Source of the DNA: Deltaproteobacteria bacterium GWA2_38_16
GTDB taxonomy: Bacteria; Bdellovibrionota; JACOXK01; 2-02-FULL-40-11
DNA length: 64,000 nucleotides
Direction of reading: 5' to 3'
Assembly (NCBI GenBank): GCA_001797335.1
Contig: MGPE01000005.1
Coordinates: forward strand, 89,013 to 153,012
Of the stretch, positions 59,979 through 64,000 are shown piece after piece. A program made the translations under genes and the position numbers. Numbering within the stretch: the first letter of the stretch is position 1; every line of letters starts with the position of its first letter. The notes under the pieces are model-generated. The model made no database searches, had not been told where the DNA came from, and saw nothing but the letters and a program-made list of their open reading frames with translations.

Positions 59979-60896
59979 AGAAAGATTTACAAAGGTAAGC
60001 CATTCTTCAAATTCATTTTTCTTTCCTAAAACTATTTCCTTAAAATCTTGTTGAAGAATTTTTGAAACAGGGCCGATATCTCCACTGCCAATACGTTTTT
60101 GGTCGACTTCCCGAATGGGAGTAAGTTCTGCTGCTGTTCCTGTAAAGAATGCTTCATCTGCTTCATACAGTTCTTCTTTTGTGAAATTTTCTTCTGAGGT
60201 TGTCCATCCTCTTTTTTCAGCCAAGACTAAAATGGTGTCTCGGGTAATGCCTTCTAGAATATGAGTGGTCGGGGGGGTTTTAAAATGATGATTTTTAACA
60301 ATAAAAATATTTTCTCCACTGCCTTCAGCAATGGTGCCTTCAGGATCTAAAAGAATGGCTTCATCATAACCTTGCTGGATGGCTTCTATTTTAGCCAGTT
60401 GAGAGGTCACATAATTTCCGGTGATTTTTGCTTTGCTTAATTTTAAATGTCCAAATTTTCGAGAATAAGAAGAAATCATCACACGAATGCCATGCTTTAA
60501 GCCTTCTTCTCCCAGATAAGCTCCCCACGGCCATACCATAATGGCTACTGAAATAGGGATACCTAAGGAATTTAGACCCATTCGTCCTTCCGCAACAAAG
60601 GCTAGGGGGCGAATATAGCATTCTTGAAGTTGATTGAGTTTAAGAGTTTCTAAAATGGCGTCATAAAGCTCAGGCGCTTTAAAAGGGAGATTCATCCCGG
60701 CAATTTGGGCCGATTGATAAAAGCGATTTAAATGATCATGTAAGCGAAAAATAGCAGAACCTCGGTCGGTTTTATACAGCCTAATGCCTTCAAAAATTCC
60801 TAAACCGTAATGGAGAGCGTGAGTTTGAATAGAAATAGAAGCTTTATCCCAGGGGATAAAATTGCCATTGATCCACACCTGTCCAGACTTTTGCAT
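59937..60896 (-). CDS. ilvE: Branched-chain amino-acid aminotransferase
   Basis: 319 residues, fold-type IV PLP enzyme. VWINGNFIPWDKASISIQTHALHYGLGIFEGIR is the family start, followed by the PLP Lys in SKAKITGNYV, EGSGENIFIV and FFTGTAAELTPI. Transfers the amino group from Leu, Ile and Val. A GGAG motif precedes the ATG at 60896. Its last 14 codons overlap nusB on the other strand. Confidence 0.94.
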   Translation of the reverse strand: MQKSGQVWINGNFIPWDKASISIQTHALHYGLGIFEGIRLYKTDRGSAIFRLHDHLNRFYQSAQIAGMNLPFKAPELYDAILETLKLNQLQECYIRPLAFVAEGRMGLNSLGIPISVAIMVWPWGAYLGEEGLKHGIRVMISSYSRKFGHLKLSKAKITGNYVTSQLAKIEAIQQGYDEAILLDPEGTIAEGSGENIFIVKNHHFKTPPTTHILEGITRDTILVLAEKRGWTTSEENFTKEELYEADEAFFTGTAAELTPIREVDQKRIGSGDIGPVSKILQQDFKEIVLGKKNEFEEWLTFVNLSSKSIRASTLPNFI

Positions 60897-60908
60897 AAAA
60901 AATCTCCT

Positions 60909-61877
60909 TTAGTCTAAACCTTCCGTTTTAAAAGAATATACCTCTGTGTGATTTTTATTTCCATGATTATCATCAAGAAAAATAGTGTAAAAATAGCGTG
61001 TGCCCCGACTTAAATTTTTTAAATAAAGGGTATGATTTCTTTGTGGTTCACCTGTTATAGCTTTTTTTGTTTGAAAAGAAGCCAAGGGAACTTTCCCCCA
61101 GGTGATATGACTTTTACACGGTCTATCCGTTGACCATTCAATTTTAATTTCCTCACTGCTGCGAGTAGCAATAGAAGGGCCTTCTAAAAGGTAAGGTAAA
61201 ATTTTATGATTATCTTTAGTTTGAGTTACAAAAGAGGAATATGCAGAGGTTGTAATTTTTTTCTGAGGACCTTTAGATTTGACCTGATAAAAATATCGAA
61301 CATCAGGAGTCAAATTTTCAAGAGTAATAATATGGGTGGTGGTTTCAAGATCACTTATATAAGTTTTAGGGCGTTTTCCTTTAACTCCATAAAAGACAAT
61401 ACTTGAGCTAGGGGTATTGGTTTCCCATGAGATGGTGACATTGTAAGGAGATAATAGAGTTACTTGTGGGGAAGAAGTAATTTTAATAAGCGTGGCATCT
61501 TCACTATCTTCTAGTGGTTCTGTCTTAAAAGAATAGAGTTTGGTTTCTATTTTTTCTCCTTTTTCATTTTGAACACTCATTTTAAAAATGTATTTTTGAT
61601 TGGGTTTAAGATGATCTAAAGAAACCGTATGTCCTTCGGAAAAATCAGGGGATTTTTGGATGAGCCCTAACTCAGAAGATGTCCCATATTCAATAATGCC
61701 ACTGGTTTTTTGAGAAGTTGTCCATTCGATAGAAACGGAGTGGGGTTTAATATGGGTGATAGCGGGTTCTTCAATACTTATTCCCGCGTAGAGTGGAATG
61801 GCCAAGAAAAGAATAAAAAGCCAATTATAGAATGCTAAATGTTTTTGTAATTGCACCGGTGACTCCAAATGATTCAC
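60909..61877 (-). CDS. Exported protein with three fibronectin-III-like domains
   Basis: 322 residues. Signal-anchor LAFYNWLFILFLAIPLYAG, then three repeats of about 95 residues, each with the strands VSIEWTTSQKTSGIIEYG, LxPNQKYxFKM and YSFKTE (FN3 or purple-acid-phosphatase N-terminal type). There is no catalytic domain. Probably an adhesive or scaffold protein outside the cell. Its start lies 53 bp inside the preceding gene. Confidence 0.82.
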   Translation of the reverse strand: MNHLESPVQLQKHLAFYNWLFILFLAIPLYAGISIEEPAITHIKPHSVSIEWTTSQKTSGIIEYGTSSELGLIQKSPDFSEGHTVSLDHLKPNQKYIFKMSVQNEKGEKIETKLYSFKTEPLEDSEDATLIKITSSPQVTLLSPYNVTISWETNTPSSSIVFYGVKGKRPKTYISDLETTTHIITLENLTPDVRYFYQVKSKGPQKKITTSAYSSFVTQTKDNHKILPYLLEGPSIATRSSEEIKIEWSTDRPCKSHITWGKVPLASFQTKKAITGEPQRNHTLYLKNLSRGTRYFYTIFLDDNHGNKNHTEVYSFKTEGLD

Positions 61878-62604
61878 TTTGTGAAATGAGCCCCTGGCTC
61901 ATTCCTATTTCTAGTTTCCAGGAATTTTCTATAAAAGAAATTCCTTCTTTGAGCAAAGCCTGATTTAAAGGGCTGTCCCAATGTGTGTCTCGACGTCCCC
62001 AAAATTCAAAAGATCCTATCCACTGATCTCTCAATGCATAAGAACAGGCTACTCCATATCCAAAAACATCATTTTGTCCATGAAGATTATCGGGATGTCC
62101 TAGAAGTTCAAGCCCTAAATTAGTGAAAAGGTGTAGTTTTTCAAATTGCTTTCCAAAAATAGAGTACATGAAAATATCCGTTTTATCAGTTCCTGCATAG
62201 GTTTCATTACTGGCATTGGGAAGTTTTGCCCCCACCCTTATAGAAAAGGAAGGAAATATGTTTTCTTCCAGTAGTCGTATTTTGGTAAAAAAACTTATAT
62301 CAGAAACATCCGCAGTGCTTTTGCCTTGATGTACTTTAATAAAACGCATCATATCCCAATCGATTTCAAATTCACTCCCCGGTCCTAGTCCTAGAGTGAG
62401 GTATGCAGAAGGACCGTAAATGACATGATCTGCTGAGTGTATATAATCTGGTGCAATCGTATTTTTAAGGAAGGAACTTTTTAACGTAGCTGACATATTT
62501 CCTCGCTTTAAAATCTGATCAGAGGTGGTGTTTAAAAATGCCTGAGCCAGGGCCAGGTGAGGCCAACATAGGATAACTCCTAGAAGTATTTTGATACCTT
62601 TCAT
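61825..62604 (-). CDS. Outer-membrane-like protein, unknown function
   Basis: 259 residues from ATG 62604 (an upstream ATG at 62646 also opens the frame). Signal peptide ILLGVILCWPHLALAQ. The body is a run of amphipathic strands (SAYLTLGLGPGSEFEIDWDMMRF, SFSIRVGAKLP, LHLFTNLGLELLG, YGVACSYALRDQWIGSFEFWG) consistent with a beta-barrel porin-like protein. It overlaps the FN3 gene and is probably co-transcribed with it. Confidence 0.75.
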   Translation of the reverse strand: MKGIKILLGVILCWPHLALAQAFLNTTSDQILKRGNMSATLKSSFLKNTIAPDYIHSADHVIYGPSAYLTLGLGPGSEFEIDWDMMRFIKVHQGKSTADVSDISFFTKIRLLEENIFPSFSIRVGAKLPNASNETYAGTDKTDIFMYSIFGKQFEKLHLFTNLGLELLGHPDNLHGQNDVFGYGVACSYALRDQWIGSFEFWGRRDTHWDSPLNQALLKEGISFIENSWKLEIGMSQGLISQSESFGVTGAITKTFSIL

Positions 62605-62675
62605 GATGCAAAGTATTATTATGGTGAAACTATCTTGAATTTGCAAATAATAAGTAAATAGCGTATAAAACCTCC

Positions 62676-63263
62676 ATGCGAAAAAAGATATTTTTGGGGA
62701 TTGCTTTTTTTAATCTGATGGGCGTTTTAGCAATAGCCCAAACTCCTGAGTCTATTGGAAATTTTGGAATGGTTGTGGAACATGTGTATCGAGGGGCGCG
62801 GTTGAACGAGGAAGCTGATTATAAAGCATTAGCGGATTTAGGGGTCAATACTGTTATTAGTTTAGAGAAAATTCGTTCGGACAGTCAAAAACTGTGTAAA
62901 AAATATGGATTGACCTGTAAAAAATTTCCTATTTTGCTTCCGGGTTTACCCGATGTGGATAAATATTTTGATTATGAGATGTTAAAACGGGCTTTTCAAT
63001 TTTTAGTCCAAGAAGTATCTGAAGGGGAAACCGTGTATATTCATTGTTTTTATGGAAGCGATAGAACCGGTGCTTTGGCATCTGCCGTAACGGTTCGATC
63101 CTATGCCTGTGGAGAAAAACAAAAAGACTATGATCCTGATGCCATTTGGGAACTTGTGGAAAGTGATCTTACGTTCTATGGATTTCATGACGCTTTATAT
63201 CAAGATTTAAAAAACAATATTCGATCCTGGGTGTACACTCCTCCCGAGTGGATCTGCCAATAA
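62676..63263 (+). CDS. Secreted dual-specificity-like phosphatase
   Basis: 195 residues. Signal peptide FLGIAFFNLMGVLAIAQ, then VYRGARLNEEADYKALADLGVNTVISLE and the P-loop IHCFYGSDRTG (Cys-x5-Arg, near residue 122). This is the cysteine phosphatase fold of the DSP/SiaA-PtpA-like group. Being exported is unusual for a bacterial DSP and suggests dephosphorylation of periplasmic or host/prey molecules. It ends 4 bp before tgt. Confidence 0.85.
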   Translation: MRKKIFLGIAFFNLMGVLAIAQTPESIGNFGMVVEHVYRGARLNEEADYKALADLGVNTVISLEKIRSDSQKLCKKYGLTCKKFPILLPGLPDVDKYFDYEMLKRAFQFLVQEVSEGETVYIHCFYGSDRTGALASAVTVRSYACGEKQKDYDPDAIWELVESDLTFYGFHDALYQDLKNNIRSWVYTPPEWICQ

Positions 63264-63267
63264 TTTT

Positions 63268-64000
63268 ATGTCATTACAATTTCGTGTTTTAAAAGAAGAT
63301 AAATCCTCTCGTGCGCGTTTAGGGGAATTAACGATTGGGGAAAAAACTATTCCTACGCCTGTTTTCATGCCGGTGGGGACAGCAGGAACGGTTAAAGCCA
63401 TGACCCCTTTGGAACTTAAAAAAACAGGGGCGTCCTTAATTTTAGCCAATACTTATCATTTAAGCATTCGGCCCGGTGAAAAACTCATTGAAAAAGCCGG
63501 CGGTCTACACAAATTTATGGGATGGGATGGGTTAATCTTGACCGATAGCGGGGGATTTCAAGTATTTTCCCTGCCCAAAATCAAAGTGGCCGATGAAGGC
63601 GTTTCCTTTCAGTATGAAGTAGATGGTAGGGCTGTTTCTTTAACTCCTGAACGGGTGATTGAGATTCAAAAGGCTCTGGGATCCAATATCATCATGCCTT
63701 TAGATGAATGTGTGCCCTATCCCTGTGAATATGATCGAGCTAAAAAAGCCGTTAAAAGAACAACAGCCTGGGCAAAACGATGTAAAAAAGCCCACGTGGC
63801 GAAAGAAGAACTTCAAACTCTTTTTGGAATTATTCAAGGATCTACCTATCCAGATCTTCGAAAACAGTCTACGGATTCTCTATTAGAAATAGGATTTGAT
63901 GGATATGCAGTAGGAGGAATGAGTGTTGGAGAAGGACTGGAAATGACCAAAGAAACCTTGGAAGAAACTATTCCCTTTATCCCTCCTCAATATCCCCGAT
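63268..64000 (+). CDS. tgt: Queuine tRNA-ribosyltransferase (partial, runs off the window)
   Basis: The first 244 residues are present. Exchanges guanine for preQ1/queuine at position 34 of tRNAs with GUN anticodons. TPVFMPVGTAGTVKAMTP, ILANTYHLSIRPGE, the active-site Asp in LTDSGGFQVFS, then LDECVPYP, GIIQGS and YAVGGMSVGEG. The C-terminal zinc site is beyond the window. The start is ATG 63268. Confidence 0.94.
   Translation, partial: MSLQFRVLKEDKSSRARLGELTIGEKTIPTPVFMPVGTAGTVKAMTPLELKKTGASLILANTYHLSIRPGEKLIEKAGGLHKFMGWDGLILTDSGGFQVFSLPKIKVADEGVSFQYEVDGRAVSLTPERVIEIQKALGSNIIMPLDECVPYPCEYDRAKKAVKRTTAWAKRCKKAHVAKEELQTLFGIIQGSTYPDLRKQSTDSLLEIGFDGYAVGGMSVGEGLEMTKETLEETIPFIPPQYPR

Overview
The window looks like chromosome from an AT-rich Gram-negative bacterium of deltaproteobacterial type. 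Four things suggest this: a complete type II secretion (T2SS) operon; a Ser/Thr kinase with PEGA domains; a TIGR02147-type regulator, a family I know mainly from Bdellovibrio-like and Fibrobacter-like bacteria; and the housekeeping order rpmF-plsX-fabH-fabD-fabG-acpP-fabF-rpiB-glyA / nrdR-ribD-ribE-ribBA-ribH-nusB, which is familiar from deltaproteobacteria. The exact lineage (Bdellovibrionota or a related uncultured phylum) is inference. No rRNA, tRNA, CRISPR array, phage gene or transposase was seen.

Layout. 0-5.5 kb: PEGA kinase, coaE, a PHP phosphoesterase, a secreted Asn/Gly-rich protein, a LysR regulator and a small secreted protein. 5.6-14.3 kb: a membrane histidine kinase with a REC-histidine kinase hybrid; a compact AddAB-like pair (free-standing PD-(D/E)XK nuclease and nuclease-less UvrD-type helicase) separated by an HU gene; an alpha/beta hydrolase; pyrE. 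14.4-20.8 kb: a RelE-type toxin-antitoxin pair, large secreted proteins including a HEAT-repeat protein, and a small islet next to gspN. 20.8-33.4 kb: gspC-D-E-F-G-H-I-J-K-L-M-N, all on the minus strand, headed by an NHL beta-propeller gene. 34.6-42.1 kb: small secreted proteins, a secreted HExxH metalloprotease candidate coupled to a TIGR02147 regulator, an RHH-MNT/HEPN toxin-antitoxin-like pair and a secreted unknown. 42.2-50.8 kb: ddl, yceD, rpmF, fatty-acid synthesis, rpiB and glyA. 50.9-55.6 kb: a reversed block (DEAD-box helicase plus three overlapping secreted unknowns) splitting glyA from nrdR. 55.7-64 kb: nrdR, riboflavin operon, nusB, ilvE, an FN3 protein, an outer-membrane-like protein, a secreted phosphatase and the start of tgt.

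The most unusual signal is a two-gene module present twice, facing outward on either side of the T2SS locus (about 19.9-20.8 kb on minus and 35.8-36.5 kb on plus). Each copy opens with the same hairpin (CGGACGG-TTTT-CCGTCCG) and T run exactly 75 nt before the ATG. The first 24 codons differ only at synonymous third positions, while the leader just before the ATG changes freely. In both copies a second gene starts inside the first, in the +1 frame, at nearly the same distance (274 and 277 nt). I do not recognise either protein. The copy beside gspN lies in an islet whose far side carries a near-identical duplicate of the gspN 3' end with a 126-bp deletion at a 7-bp microhomology.

Other points: a family of short palindromic GTCAT...GATC repeats is scattered through the window, and one copy is translated as the prepilin leader of gspI. 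The MNT gene has a perfect 15-nt palindrome covering its -10 box and start codon. Many genes encode exported proteins, so the region reads as a secretion neighbourhood embedded in housekeeping operons.
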